From assembly GCA_033182465.1 (NCBI GenBank), contig CP137329.1, forward strand, positions 868,001-932,000: 64,000 nucleotides of DNA, written 5' to 3'. Position numbers and translations under genes: made by a program. Shown here one piece after another: positions 33,559-50,498 of the stretch. Numbering within the stretch: position 1 is the stretch's first letter; each line of letters opens with the position of its first letter. The DNA comes from Sanghuangporus weigelae (lineage: Eukaryota; Basidiomycota; Agaricomycetes; Hymenochaetales; Hymenochaetaceae). The notes beneath the pieces are model-generated. The model was not told the DNA's origin. It ran no database searches and saw only the letters and a list, made by a program, of their open reading frames with translations.

Positions 33559-34222
33559 CGTGGATCTCTAGTACTAGGCAAGTCTCCCCCACTACAGAGG
33601 CGCTCCTACAGCAAGGAAGATGCAAAAGACAAGCGAGAAATAAAGCGGAACGAAATGAGGCGACTTGGAGTTGGACACGCACAACGATTTGACACGTTGG
33701 GGCTCCGCACGTGATCTCGACGCGTCGCGATGAGTCGGACATTGAAAGTTGGACATGCCTGACCTTGCGCGTCATCCTTCACATTTCACTGCTGCAGTGC
33801 TGCCCACTTAGGCGGCTATTTCAGATTTTATTCTTGCGACTGATAGTAGTATAGTTTGTGTACTTTTGCTTATGCAGACAGGGGTAAGCAATTTAGATGT
33901 TTGCTTTTCTTCTAATGAGATATTCGAATTTTGATCAATTGCGACAGAATATCTAACTGAACGGGATGATAGCACAGTAATATCACAAATATTCTCAGGA
34001 TCGTCATCAAGTAAAGATCCTGAGTTAATATAAATAACGAATCAGACTTATTTCACCGACAATGGTTGACCGCGACAGGGAACCCAAAAGAATGTAGGTT
34101 GTATGATGAGACAAATGAATCACAGAAGGCAGAAAGATGAGATAGCCACATGCCCCGCTCAATCTCCGTTGCTTAATGGGCGTAATTCATCAGTTTGATG
34201 TAAATCATGTGGTCGTGAAGAC
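33559..34222. other. Spacer between SEC11 and the peroxidase
   Basis: This holds the SEC11 promoter and the peroxidase 3' flank. AT-rich after 33800. No gene is visible; the short frames here are unsupported. Confidence 0.45.
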
Positions 34223-36918
<2,696 letters not shown>

Positions 36919-38272
36919 TCAAATCGATCCAGCGTCCTCCTCGATAATGCTCTTCATCAAGGGTGCGATAGCCTTGCGCGTCATATGCGCATTCCCTTGC
37001 TTGTACACGCGTGCAGCCGTTGCACCCATCGGCTGCATCAGATCAGATGTCTGATGATTGTCCTTACTGTACTGTGAAGCAAATTCGGCAAGTGATCGTT
37101 CTTTAAGCACAAGCTCCGGAGCTCCTTCAAGCCCTGAGAATAGTTTCTGCTGAAGATTCCCGCCAGGCACGTCTCGTGCAACGATCATCATCTGGCGTTT
37201 ATGCTTTCCTTTGTCTCGTCCGGCGCCCGTTCCTTCATCTCCGCCACGTTTCTTCTTCTTTGCTCGCCTTTCCTTATGGAATGTAGTAAGGATCCCGAGG
37301 ACGTCCAGATCGCGCTCAGTCATATATGCGTCCACGTCACGGCAGAAATCTTGCAACGAATCCCGCGCGAGCCATTTGCGAAGGTCCAGGGGAACGGTAC
37401 TAAGGCCGACCTGAACTGTCCGTGTCTTGTCCATCCACGCGTATTGCTTGTAATCTCGCCGTAGTAATGCGTTTGTCGATAGCTGAGTTACGTCGGATTT
37501 CTTTACCAGAAGCTCATATGCGAGTGTCAAAATCGTCGGATTATCATGAGAAACGAAAGTCGATACTGTGGGTAGTTCCGTGCGGGGAAGCAGGTACGCG
37601 GCGGCCGATCGGTCGAGTTCTTCCGCTTTCTCACCAGGCATTAGACCGTTTGTATCGACCAGAATAGCGCACAATAGTAATCTCGCGATTCCGGATGGAA
37701 TCTGGGATGTTGATTGTTCGATATACCGTGCAACTATTGATGAAGCACTTCCTGTCGGGACGACAATAATCCTCGGATCGGCGGTATCCTTGTAAAGACC
37801 TTCATCTTCATGGTGGTCAAGAACAGCAACGACCTTCACGTCTTCGTTCTGATCGGAATACCGGGGTAGTAACCGATTATGGTCGACAAGGGCGAAACGA
37901 TTCGAAGGAAACGAAATGGGGGACGGAGGAACATCATCAATGCAAAGAAGTTCTTCTTGGTTGGACGAGAGGGGCGTTAGCTTGAAGGCGTGGATATTCT
38001 CTGGACGTAATTCGAGATCTTTCCGGGGCGTCTGTAAAAGAGCTACGCATGAAGTTTTCTGCACCATTGAGGCGAACCATGAATAAGCGATTGATGATGC
38101 AATTGAGTCCAAATCTGTAGTTTTGGTGAGTTTCTAAAACCGAAAAGAACATTGTAATCGCAGAACCTCCTGCTTCGTTTCCCATCACGACAGTCCATTC
38201 ACGGCTCTTTCCTTCCCGAATCGCTCTCAGGTAGCGTTCCTTTGATTCCACAAGAAAAGAGGATAAAGACAT
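36919..38272 (-). CDS. PPX1: Exopolyphosphatase PPX1, DHH superfamily
   Basis: The product cleaves terminal phosphate from inorganic polyphosphate. Exon 1 (ATG at 38272) gives MSLSSFLVESKERYLRAIRE and VVMGNEAG. An intron with GTTCTG donor is removed to give DLDSIASSIAYSWFAS, the metal-binding motif I. Motif II is ALVDHNRLL, motif III VAVLDHHEDEG (the DHH triad) and motif IV CAILVDTNGL. The DHHA2-type C-terminal domain covers PLDLRKWLARDSLQDFC to the end at 36919. It includes a lysine-rich insert (RRAKKKKRGGDEG) that may be a surface loop. In-frame upstream ATGs exist, but similarity begins at 38272. The family normally acts in cytosol and mitochondria. Confidence 0.9.
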
Positions 38273-38893
38273 TCTTGCGATGTCGCGAGAGCGAAGATTT
38301 TGTCGTTGGAAGATGATTCGATTAGACGGATTGATAGATCTCAGGATAATCTTGTTGTGTCTGATAGCATTCAGTATCATACAAGGATGAACGGCCGAAG
38401 GAGATTCATCAAGCAAGCCTTCTCAGGGGAACACAAGGCAGATTAGAAAGTTGTTTGCGCGCGGAGGGCCTGTCCTTGTTGGAGCCAAATGTGGCTGTTG
38501 ATAAGGAGGATCATGATGACATACATAGACTTCCAAATCCAAACAAATAAACTTGGATTATGTAAGCACGATGAACAGAACCAAAACATCTTTAATATTG
38601 CCAGATTTCGAGGACGACTGGTATACAATTGAAAAGGGTTGCTAGGTCAATGACCTTAACAAACTCAATATGCACACCGATAGAGAGTGTTTGTTTGGAT
38701 TGTCGCGAGAATTCGTAACGAAACCGAAAGGGATTTGTTTTTCAATTATCTATTATACATATATGATATTCATTTCGACAGAAGCCACAGTACTAGTGAG
38801 CTTAGTGAAAGCAGTCGGTCAAAAGCCTGAGTGGTGATCAGACAATGCGAGCGAAATCGCCAGGTAAAAGACCCTCACATCATACAGGCCAAA
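38273..38893. other. Spacer between PPX1 and RCF1
   Basis: The PPX1 promoter and the 3' flank of RCF1. AT-rich around 38750. No gene is visible. Confidence 0.45.
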
Positions 38894-39453
38894 TCACTTC
38901 TTGCCCCCTCCGAACCATGACGACCAACTTGACGAGTTTGATTGAGGAGGAGGAACTGCAGCTTCCGCTGCCTGTACAATCGGACTCGCGGTACTAGCCG
39001 GGCCGGCTGCCGGCCTCGCATTAGACGGTGTCGCACCAGTCTCGACGTTGTGCGCTTCCTCTGCCTCTTTCAATCGTTTCTCAAACTGTGCGGACTCCCA
39101 AGGTGAACTAGGCGGAGGCGTAGCAGGTCTTGCGTTTCCGTACAACACACCAGGGCCCATCTCTTGCACTCCGGCGACGATAATAGCAACAATCGTTAAG
39201 CCTTGCGCGACCACGCGAGCGCGGAGCCAGCGTTGATATCCGACTGCGTCGCGCTGCTGCATTCTTTTGAGAGCCATCGTCAGCGCTCCTACTGTAGCAG
39301 CCATTCCTAATGCATGTCATGTATCAGTCTGCTTAATCTATAGCTCATTGCTATGAGAAACGTACCGGTAGGGATCAACGGATGCTTCCGGCACTGTCTG
39401 GCCGCCTTGTCCCACAAACTGGGCTTCTTCGGTTGTTCGAAGGCTTCCTCCAT
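38894..39453 (-). CDS. RCF1: Respiratory supercomplex factor RCF1 (HIG1 domain)
   Basis: Two exons encode a small inner mitochondrial membrane protein that helps bind complex III to complex IV. Exon 1 (ATG at 39453) gives MEEAFEQPKKPSLWDKAARQ and KHPLIPTG; after an intron, MAATVGALTMALKRMQQ supplies the first membrane helix and loop. The HIG1 signature QRWLRARVVAQG and the second helix LTIVAIIVAGVQEMGPG follow. The tail is Ala/Pro-rich and ends SSWFGGGKK at 38894. Length (about 165 residues) fits fungal RCF1. The join restores the invariant HPLIPTG-M boundary. Confidence 0.9.
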
Positions 39454-39833
39454 GTCAGAACAGAGGAGGAAATGGAGGTTAGTTATGAAAGCCCTCTTCT
39501 GTCGCGGAGACACCAAGACAGTGGAGTGTCGTTGACAATCCGTTTATTTGTTGATTGAAGAGAAAGAGAAGAGAATGACTGAGGAAAGCACGTGACGTCA
39601 CGATCCTCAATTTTTGCTGGTGAATTTTCACTCATTTTCACGACTAGGAGATGAGCGATGGCATCGTAGCTCAGAACAATCATCTAGGCTCTCCGTTCAT
39701 ATTTATCACCAAACACCTCCGTTGGTGTATATGTTTCACTAAGCCTATCGTTGTTGTGCAAATGTAGAAAAGCCGATCGATCAAGAAGGAATAAAGACAG
39801 GTCAAACAAGGACAGTGACTGGAAGGACTAGAA
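39454..39833. other. Spacer between RCF1 and EMC2
   Basis: The RCF1 promoter and EMC2 3' flank, including GTGACGTCACG near 39592, a CRE-like palindrome. No gene is visible. Confidence 0.4.
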
Positions 39834-40986
39834 TCACTTTGCTTCTAGCCACTTCACTAATTCTTCTCGACAGCGGACAGGTCCATCCCGAGGTCCCCCT
39901 GAGTATGTCGAGTACGACGTTAGAAGACGCTCGGTTGCTAGCTCATCCAGTAGTTGTACATGTTGCGGTACTGGTGTTAGCGACGGAGATACGCTTGCTG
40001 AGCGAGAATCCTTTATGAGGCGTCTTGTGCACTGCCAAGTTATCGAACAAATCAATAGGCTCATAAGTTACTACATACGACTTGGATCGTACCTGCTTCA
40101 CACCAAACCAAGCGCGGACAGAGATGCCTTCCGGAACTGCTTCGACACGAGCTGCCGGATCCAAATCAGGATCTTCGGTCATGTCTATAACCATGAGGAA
40201 GAATTTCATTGCAAGAGGAACATCTCCTGCAGTATATGCTAGCTCTGCAGCTTGCAGAACGTAGAATGGATTCTGCGGCGCCAAAAGAAGCGCATGCTGC
40301 AGTGATTTCAATGCAGATTCGTATCTGTGTTCACGAACTCATTCAGAACACGATGCGCGTTGGGAAAAAGTAATGAAAAGCGCACTGATTACACGAAGAA
40401 TAAATATCAACAAGCTCCAACCAACCCTCTATGTCCGTGTAATAGGTATCGAGATATTTTGATAGTTGGTCCACCGCCTTCGTCACACCTCCCGACCGTC
40501 GAAATATCACTATCTTTCGCTTCCAAGCTGCCTGACAGAAGGATCAACATAGACATCGCTTAAATGTCCAGAGGATTACGCACTGCATTCGATTCATCTG
40601 CTTCAAGCAGTCCATCGTAGTATTCTAACACAGCTTCCGGAGGTGACGATGCTTCCTTCCGTATTCCAATGAGCACATCGACACGCAGTGAACCTGGGAA
40701 CCTTTGCTTCAGGAGCTCAATGCATTCCTGAGGGGGAGAATTATTACCATCAATTGTAAACTGAGGAAGCTCCACCGATACGTACATCTGCAATATCCAA
40801 CTTTCCGACATCTATTGAAGCTAGTGCGAGCTGTTCTACCCATGCCGACGAATCAGCATCAAGTTGGGTAGCTCGTCTGTTTTTCAGCAAAGGAACACCG
40901 GCATCAACTATCTCTTGTGATTGACGAGAGTTGTTCTGTCTGAAAGAAGCAAGCTTAGCTAGCGCGGAGGGCAACTGAGTGGACAT
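39834..40986 (-). CDS. EMC2: ER membrane complex subunit EMC2
   Basis: The ATG at 40986 gives MSTQLPSALAKLASFRQNNS. Later exons give ECIELLKQRFPGSLRVDVLI, EAVLEYYDGLLEADESNA, a block equivalent to KYLDTYYTDIEGWLELVD (near 40440) and MKSLQHALLLAPQNPFYVLQ with AAELAYTAGDVPLAMKFFL. These are tetratricopeptide-type helices in the order found in EMC2 (TTC35), the cytosolic TPR subunit of the membrane-protein insertase EMC. The last exon ends CREELVKWLEAK at 39834. No membrane segment is expected or seen. It is divergent from MCM4, with about 560 bases between starts. Confidence 0.85.
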
Positions 40987-41543
40987 TGCGAGAGAGAAGG
41001 TATTGGCCAAGGTAGGCAGATCCTCCAGGCCAGGACTGGTTCTCTCACGTGATATGGACACGTAACGTAACGTTCTGGCATGGCATAAGTTATCAATATC
41101 AGTCTTCCCATAGAACCCAGAAACCGTGTGATAGACAATACTTACTATCTGCGTGGCTCGATGTACAAATGATTTGATCAACGATTCGGAAACTTAACGT
41201 CCGTGAGCAGATATAGTAGTTGATCAATAAAACATGAAAAAACTGTTGGGCTCGGCTGACATGTTCAACTATCAAAGAAAGGTAGACAAGTTTGTCTTGA
41301 CTAGTGATGTTTTACGGTCAACTGCGGCGGCATAAGTATGCTCACCCTCACCAGCGCTAATTTGATGTATGCAGACTGTAGCTTACATAAAAGAATACGA
41401 AAAACCGAGTTTACGCGAAACGACCGGCCCTCAATTTATACACCTATCAAGAACTAAGTTCCCATGCATGCCACAGCAAGGTCGTCGACGCGTCTCTCAA
41501 TTGAGTGCTCCCTTCATCGCGTACCACATCCATCGCCTACACC
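40987..41543. promoter_or_regulatory. Divergent promoter of EMC2 and MCM4
   Basis: Two housekeeping genes start back to back here. GTCGTCGACGCGTCTC near 41482 contains ACGCGT, the sequence bound by MBF-type cell-cycle factors, about 50 bases upstream of the MCM4 start. The match is read directly; that it works as such is inference. Confidence 0.5.
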
Positions 41544-44834
<3,291 letters not shown>

Positions 44835-45302
44835 TATGTTAGATTGCTTTGAATTTTAAGTGCTCTCCAGATTGTCCTTTTTTCTGTCGTCTGTATCCTT
44901 ATACATGATAGTACGTATGTACATATGTATAAAGACATTAAACTTGAAATGCCAACATTATTTTTCTCTCCTGATGCACCGAGTCATGACTAGGCCAATA
45001 GAGTCGCAGCCACGCAGCTTCCGTTCTTAGCTGTGATACTGTGAAGGATTCATAAATGCCCCGTGTTTTGCATCATAAGTGTGTGTAAATATCGGCCGCT
45101 CTGCTTTGCCAAAAGCATCCCTTGCTTGCCAGATGCCTAGTTTCACGTTATATGCGGCCGCTTCTCGAGCTTCATGAAAAATAAATAAGAATGGCATGCC
45201 GATAAACACGGCAACGCTTTCACCTCTTACTCCACCTTGGGAATCCGACGTGGTACGATCGATCGCATATGCTTCTGGACACCTCGACTGATGGGTTCAT
45301 AG
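44835..45302. other. Spacer downstream of MCM4
   Basis: MCM4 3' flank followed by the promoter of a small gene. A 60-codon minus frame (45027-45209) has no similarity. No gene is called. Confidence 0.4.
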
Positions 45303-45803
45303 ATGTCATATTATTCTTTCATGTCGCAAGAATTTCAGAAGGTCTACTGGATATACGGGTTTGAGATCGACTACGACGTTATCGAGCGAATTGACAAGGA
45401 AAGGGCATTCTTCTCAACTTACAGCGATTACGACGAGTTTGCGTTCGACGATGATTGCCTGAGTGATCCTACTGAACGGGCGACCGACTTCCTACGACGC
45501 GAGTTTGATTGCATCGCACCAATGATGGGCTGGGATCCAGATTCGCCGACGAGAGAGAAAAAATATGTTCTTGTCGTGCATGCGCATTCTACACCAAAAG
45601 GAGCAAAGGAAAAGGAGATGGTGCTGCGGAGGATTATGAGGTTGAAGAAAGAGTTGATGCCGAACGTAAAGGAGAAGGCGAAATGGTACTTTGCGAGTAA
45701 TGCTGGAGTGTTCAAGGGCGATGTGAATTGGGAGGGCCGGCCCAGATCGTTCAATCCTCGTCGTAGAGCGAAGTCGGATGCAAAAAAGGATGTAACGACT
45801 TGA
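45303..45803 (+). CDS. Small unrecognised soluble protein
   Basis: A single exon of 166 residues opens MSYYSFMSQEFQKVYWIYGF and has an acidic, aromatic first half (YSDYDEFAFDDDC) and a basic second half (LRRIMRLKKELMPNVKEK), ending with RRRAKSDAKKDVTT. It has no signal peptide or membrane helix. I do not recognise the family. The coding call rests on length, codon-like third positions, a plausible start and its position between two genes on the same strand. The Arg/Lys-rich tail might bind nucleic acid or direct nuclear import, but that is a guess. Confidence 0.6.
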   Translation: MSYYSFMSQEFQKVYWIYGFEIDYDVIERIDKERAFFSTYSDYDEFAFDDDCLSDPTERATDFLRREFDCIAPMMGWDPDSPTREKKYVLVVHAHSTPKGAKEKEMVLRRIMRLKKELMPNVKEKAKWYFASNAGVFKGDVNWEGRPRSFNPRRRAKSDAKKDVTT

Positions 45804-45921
45804 CTCTTTCTAATTCAAGGCATGGTGGTTTAGGGAAAAGGAGAACATCGACGCGTTCGCGTGCGATGCACGTGAGCGATCACCCAATGGAATGACGAAG
45901 ATTTCGTGCCACCAACCTTTC

Positions 45922-47343
45922 ATGTTCTCTGCTCACACACGACTGCGGCAGCTCTCACGACACTTCTTGTCCAGTCTCAAACCAACAGCGTCAAGCTTAT
46001 CGTCAGCAAGACACTTGAAATCTACTGAAAGCCGAGCTAACATGTCCTCCCTGACTGAAACGTCGCCGAGTACATCGGCATCTGCCCAACGTACGTTTAA
46101 TTTCGAAGTATCGCCGATTCCGCCGAACCCGCTTGGTGAAGGGAAGTGGATTAGGACGGCTGCTTGTCTCATTATCGGGTGAGCTATCTGTTATGTTCTC
46201 TGGTTTGCCTTGAGCCTAAGATGTGTCTTTTAGAGATGAAATCTTGAATGGCAAGACACACGATAGCAATTCCAATAACTTCGCAAAGTTTTGCTTCGAG
46301 CACGGGATAGAGCTGCAAGTGCACTTCTTCTTTGGCTGCAACTCATGGAAGAGTCTGAGAATGTATCAGGAAGCGCATAGAGGTAATAGCGGATGACGAG
46401 GAAGAAATGTAAAACGTCATCAATGTTTGTTGACCCGCATTTCTAACGTGTCGTGCAGAATTGAGGCGAGCCGGCGTATGGTTAAGAACTATGACTTCGT
46501 CATTACATCTGGCGGAATTGGGCCTACTCATGACGGCAAGAACTTCGTATGCTGCATACACTCTATGATTCTAATAATAATATCTAGATATTAGTTATCA
46601 ATCTCTGGCGGCGGCTTTCAACCAACGTCTCGTTCATCACGATGAAACGCTTCGACGAATGCGTGAAGCCTCCAAACATCGTATTGATTTTGCTCAACAA
46701 ACCGAAGAACAGCGGATTGCGAGGGAACGTATGGCGCTGTTCCCGGAGAAGGGTGAGGTGTTGTTCGTCAACAGCGAGATCTGGGTGGTGAACATAAAGC
46801 GAGTGGATAAATTATGCCTTTGCTAATGCCACTTGGAATTTCAGCCAGTAGTGCGACTTGAAGGAAAGCTATGCATCCTACCGGGAATTCCGGGGCTTTT
46901 CCAGCGATTACTTCAACACCTCACGCCATATTTACCGTTACCTCCTCCCAGCGAACGGCCTTTCCGACATCTGATTTTCACAAAGTATGTACCCTTTTCC
47001 GTGATGAGTTCTAGCAATTACTTATGAATATATCGTCAGCGAACCTGAATCGAGCATAGCTCCATACTTAACGTCACTCCAGAAACGCGTTAAGAGCGAA
47101 GGCGTACGCGTCGGCTCGTACCCGCTCTTTCAGAAGGGCGTTACTGTGAGCTTGATAGGGCTCGACGAAGCTCGCGTGCGCGTGCTAGGCGAAGAGGTCA
47201 GTTTTGTTATTCGCCTTTTCTGCATCACTACGATAGTAGCTACAATGCTCATTTGAATATAGGTCGCGAAAGAGTTAAAAGGAGATGTGGTCGCCGCTGC
47301 TCGTGTTGGAGAGGAAGGTTCAAATCCTCCGATACCACAATGA
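45922..47343 (+). CDS. Molybdopterin-binding (MoaB/CinA-like) domain protein
   Basis: Exon 1 starts [20 protein letters not shown], an Arg/Ser-rich and acid-free leader like a mitochondrial presequence; an internal ATG gives [12 protein letters not shown]. Later exons give [99 protein letters not shown] and [20 protein letters not shown], ending NPPIPQ at 47343. The [16 protein letters not shown] and LPGIPG motifs are those of the MoCF-binding fold, also found in the N-terminal half of animal FAD synthetase. Catalytic role in fungi is unsure. About seven exons; the small one near 46381-46408 is least certain. Confidence 0.85.
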
Positions 47344-48590
47344 GATTCAGTGTATAAAAGAACACAACAACCAAGTTTGTACTCGTGTCAGCTAGTCTAC
47401 TACGACTTGTTGAAGAGATTAACATATGCGACATGCATGTTTTGTAGGTAGACTCTAACTGTTCAGTCTGGTCGGACAAGCTGTTTTTAAGTATGATTGA
47501 CGTATGCAGTTTTTCTGAACCTCGATCGGGAAACTCCAATCCGTCTCGTCTCGAATATTTTCGTTCATGTCGCTATACCATTTTGTCCAGCTTCGGGATG
47601 GTGAGACTGTCTATGCTGAGATTGATGTCTCTTTCACTGAACGACCTGGCTTAACGCGCATTCCGACGTATTACATATACGAAGTAAATGGTACTTGAAG
47701 ATTACAAATGAGTGGTCCACTGGGACGAACTTTCAGTGTACGACTCGATTCGATCCGATTCGTTCTTAGAATCCGCCAAGTGGAGGGACGAAGAAGTTTA
47801 ACTTTGAATGTCAATTTGCTCCATTCACACCTGGGGTCGCTGGTTAATACTTCTTGGTCTTTCATCTTTTCTGGGCATTTTATGATTTCCCCCTTTAGCA
47901 TCGAGCCTTATTGATTTCCTCCGTACAAATACGATGTCCCCGGGGTTAGCTCAATCTGCTCATGCTCGCCCATATGATATTTTATTACAGGCTATTGATC
48001 AGAAGAAAGTGCCGTCTCCGAGCCTCCATTGCTAATATCTGGTAATCTGGCTAGTAATAATTCACACCGAAAGGCCGGCCGAAATCTGTTGCTTTACAAT
48101 GTAATTCAGTAGAATTCAATTATAGCTACAGTTCTCTGGTTTGCTATGCCGTTTTTAACGGCCTTTTCTCTGTATTTGTTGCTCTGAAGATTGGCTATGT
48201 GTCTTGAAGAGGGCCATGTTATCTTCGTTTATAAGTGTCCCGTAGAATGACATTGCGGTCGTGGGACTGATGCAGTTCTATTGCAGTTATGTTTAAAGAC
48301 TGCACTCCACGTGGAATTCGCTTAAAAGGCTCGTCTTCCATGTACATATTTGAAGAGACTATGGAATTTCGTACTCATCGAGGACACAAAACACAGGAGG
48401 TTTGAGAAATGGTATACAATGCACCGATACAGGTTTACTAGTAATAAACTTTCTGAGACAAGCGAGGGAAAATGACCCTAACGACCTTCCGAATCAGACA
48501 TACAGGAATTATAAATAAAAGGAGTACAAGTACAGCCGCTTTCCATGAAGGACCCCAGGTCAAAAGAGAAAAGACGCTGGTTGTCGATCA
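47344..48590. other. Spacer with a possible very small gene
   Basis: About 1.25 kb without a firm gene. One short plus frame at 47567-47698 gives MSLYHFVQLRDGETVYAEID and 23 more residues. It could be spliced at GTAAAT near 47682 to a short second exon. It matches nothing I know. The rest looks like untranslated or neutral DNA. Confidence 0.35.
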
Positions 48591-50100
48591 TCATGGACGT
48601 TCACCAGTTTGGATTCCAAGTAATCCACCAGGCGTCACGCTCGTTCTTGCAGTCCCGGTCTTGTCTTTTTCTTTAAGTGCAGAGCTTTGCGCTCCAGCTC
48701 TCGAGTAACTGGTGCTGCGCATCTGCAATAAGGCGAGTGTGGCCGTGCGAGCTCCTCCGTCCTCGGTATCAACGTCAATCTCCATCTCAGATGTTACTAC
48801 ACGTTCTTCGAAGACATCGCGCAGTTCAAGAGCAGATGATGGAAGTCGAAAGGTGGGGGTACGAGCGTGTGGGTTGCTCTTTGATGTAGTATTCAGAGAG
48901 GGCGGTGTGAGAAGGTATGACATTCCCATTGGATACGAAATGCGGGAGTCGGATGTCCTGTCATGCGCTTCGCAAGGATTGGAAGCATCCTCAGTCTCTG
49001 CACTTGCTAAGGAACGTACTTGGAGAGGGTTAGGCGACGATAAGCTCGAGATGAAGTGGGACGAACTCCTCTGGCCCGTATAATAATGTGGAGAGGTTTG
49101 CGGAGAAAGCGAAGGCGATGGCAATTGTCGAGTGTACATATGCGAGGACCCTATTTCGACTGGGGATGAAAGCAGTTCCGAGATTGAGGGAAGTCGTACA
49201 CGGTTTGAATGTTCATTTGTGGGTGAATGAGGCGGAATTGCTATTGGAACGTCCCCGGTGGCGTCACTATCGCCGTCAGTATCTGCATAAGAACCAGTTT
49301 CGGAATCATCATCGTCCATGTCTGACGCGTGGACCCATTCTTCATCCACTTGAGAAATTATTCGACGTTTCTTCACTTGAGCTCTTTCTTCCGGATCAAT
49401 GACGCCCCGCTTTTTCGAACCGTGCTCGTTTGATACGTTGTGACATTGACAGCTGCAGTTAGATGCTTGGTTAAAACCTTCGAGGTCTTCAGGCTGTCCA
49501 TTCTCATCCACGCGCTTCAGTAGGGCGCGAACAAAAAGGACAGTGCGTTCCAAAATGTCGAGCTTGAATTCACGTTCAGATGCGCCTTTCTTTCCAGATT
49601 CCTTCTTCGAAGAACCTGCCGGCACGAAGTCCTCATCTATCAAATGAAGATGACTCAACGAGGTTACAGACCACGATGTAATACCGACCTTCGTTATCAT
49701 CGTCTTCCTCCCCATTTTCCCTCCCTGCGGCAAAGTCTGCTGGGATAAGTCTCTTGAGCTCCTGTAATGCATCGTTGATCTTGCCGCGTCTAGCCTTCTC
49801 GATGCGAGAATGGTTTGCTTTCCGGACCGCTTCCCTTGCAGCTCGGGACGAACCACCCGAAGCAGGCTTGCGACCACGTTTCTTTCTTGGTTGCACAGAT
49901 TCGGGTGTGGGGACGACGCTAGCGATGGAAAAGTTGGATGAGGAAGAGTCTGAACCCGGTGGGGAAGGAAGGAGAGCGGGGAGAAGAGCAGCAGCGGCTT
50001 GTGACTTCGCTTTTCGAGGCGGATTTACACTTGCAGAGTACATCGAAGACGCTGAGGACGAAGGCATGTCTGACTGAGGATCTGCTTGTGAGGACGACAT
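48591..50100 (-). CDS. bHLH transcription factor
   Basis: Exon 1 (ATG at 50100) has a Ser/Ala-rich N-terminus, a basic RKKRGRKPASGG and the bHLH basic region plus helix 1: KANHSRIEKARRGKINDALQ. The basic region keeps the His, Glu and Arg spaced four apart that read E-box sites, with the Arg typical of CACGTG binders. A 51-base intron near 49690-49640 splits the loop. Exon 2 supplies an acidic-to-basic loop and helix 2, LDILERTVLFVRALLKRV. A CSCQCH cluster and a long Ser/Pro-rich tail with SP and TP sites follow, ending at 48591. It is a nuclear regulator whose targets are unknown. A 13- or 14-residue loop would be normal; this one is longer. An upstream ATG at 50211 is possible. Confidence 0.88.
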
Positions 50101-50490
50101 GGGTGCCACTAACGACGCTGAGAGAGTTGAGCTAGCGAAGAGGAGGTATAAGAGCGAAACCCCGACCGCTGGCACGGGACATGTCGCCGACTGAGGTGCT
50201 CGTGTGCACATAAACGTGCGCTCCGGCCAACGGACGTCATTCGGTCGTTGCGGTTATAATAGTTCTTCAATACCGCGTCGCACGACCGTAAATATCGTTT
50301 CTGATTCGCTGACGACAACGCACGTGTATCCTCGGTCACCTAAACGTAACAGCAAAGTCCATATTCAGGTAGAGATAATGCAACTCGATTGAACAGGAGA
50401 TAGCATAGAAGCTGTATCACAAGGAAAATCTTGAACTCCTCTCCGCTGCAGGTTGGAAGAGCGCAGCTAAACTCGTGCTCGCATTCACGC
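50101..50490. promoter_or_regulatory. Upstream region of the bHLH gene
   Basis: This contains CAACGCACGTGTATC near 50318, a CACGTG E-box-type site of the kind its own bHLH product should bind. The hAT element lies about 400 bases upstream of the start codon. Confidence 0.45.
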
Positions 50491-50498
50491 GCCAGGAT
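50491..50498. repeat. Left target-site duplication of the hAT element
   Basis: GCCAGGAT immediately precedes the terminal TAGGG and is repeated exactly after the other end at 51806-51813. Eight-base duplications are diagnostic of hAT insertion. Confidence 0.9.

Noticed and set aside
47310-47335. GGTTCAAATCC, a perfect tRNA B-box word
   Set aside because: It is inside the last coding exon of the molybdopterin-binding gene and no cloverleaf can be folded around it.
50101-50211. N-terminal extension of the bHLH protein with a hydrophobic leader
   Set aside because: A secretory-type leader does not suit a nuclear factor; the stretch is more likely 5' untranslated sequence and the start at 50100 is preferred.
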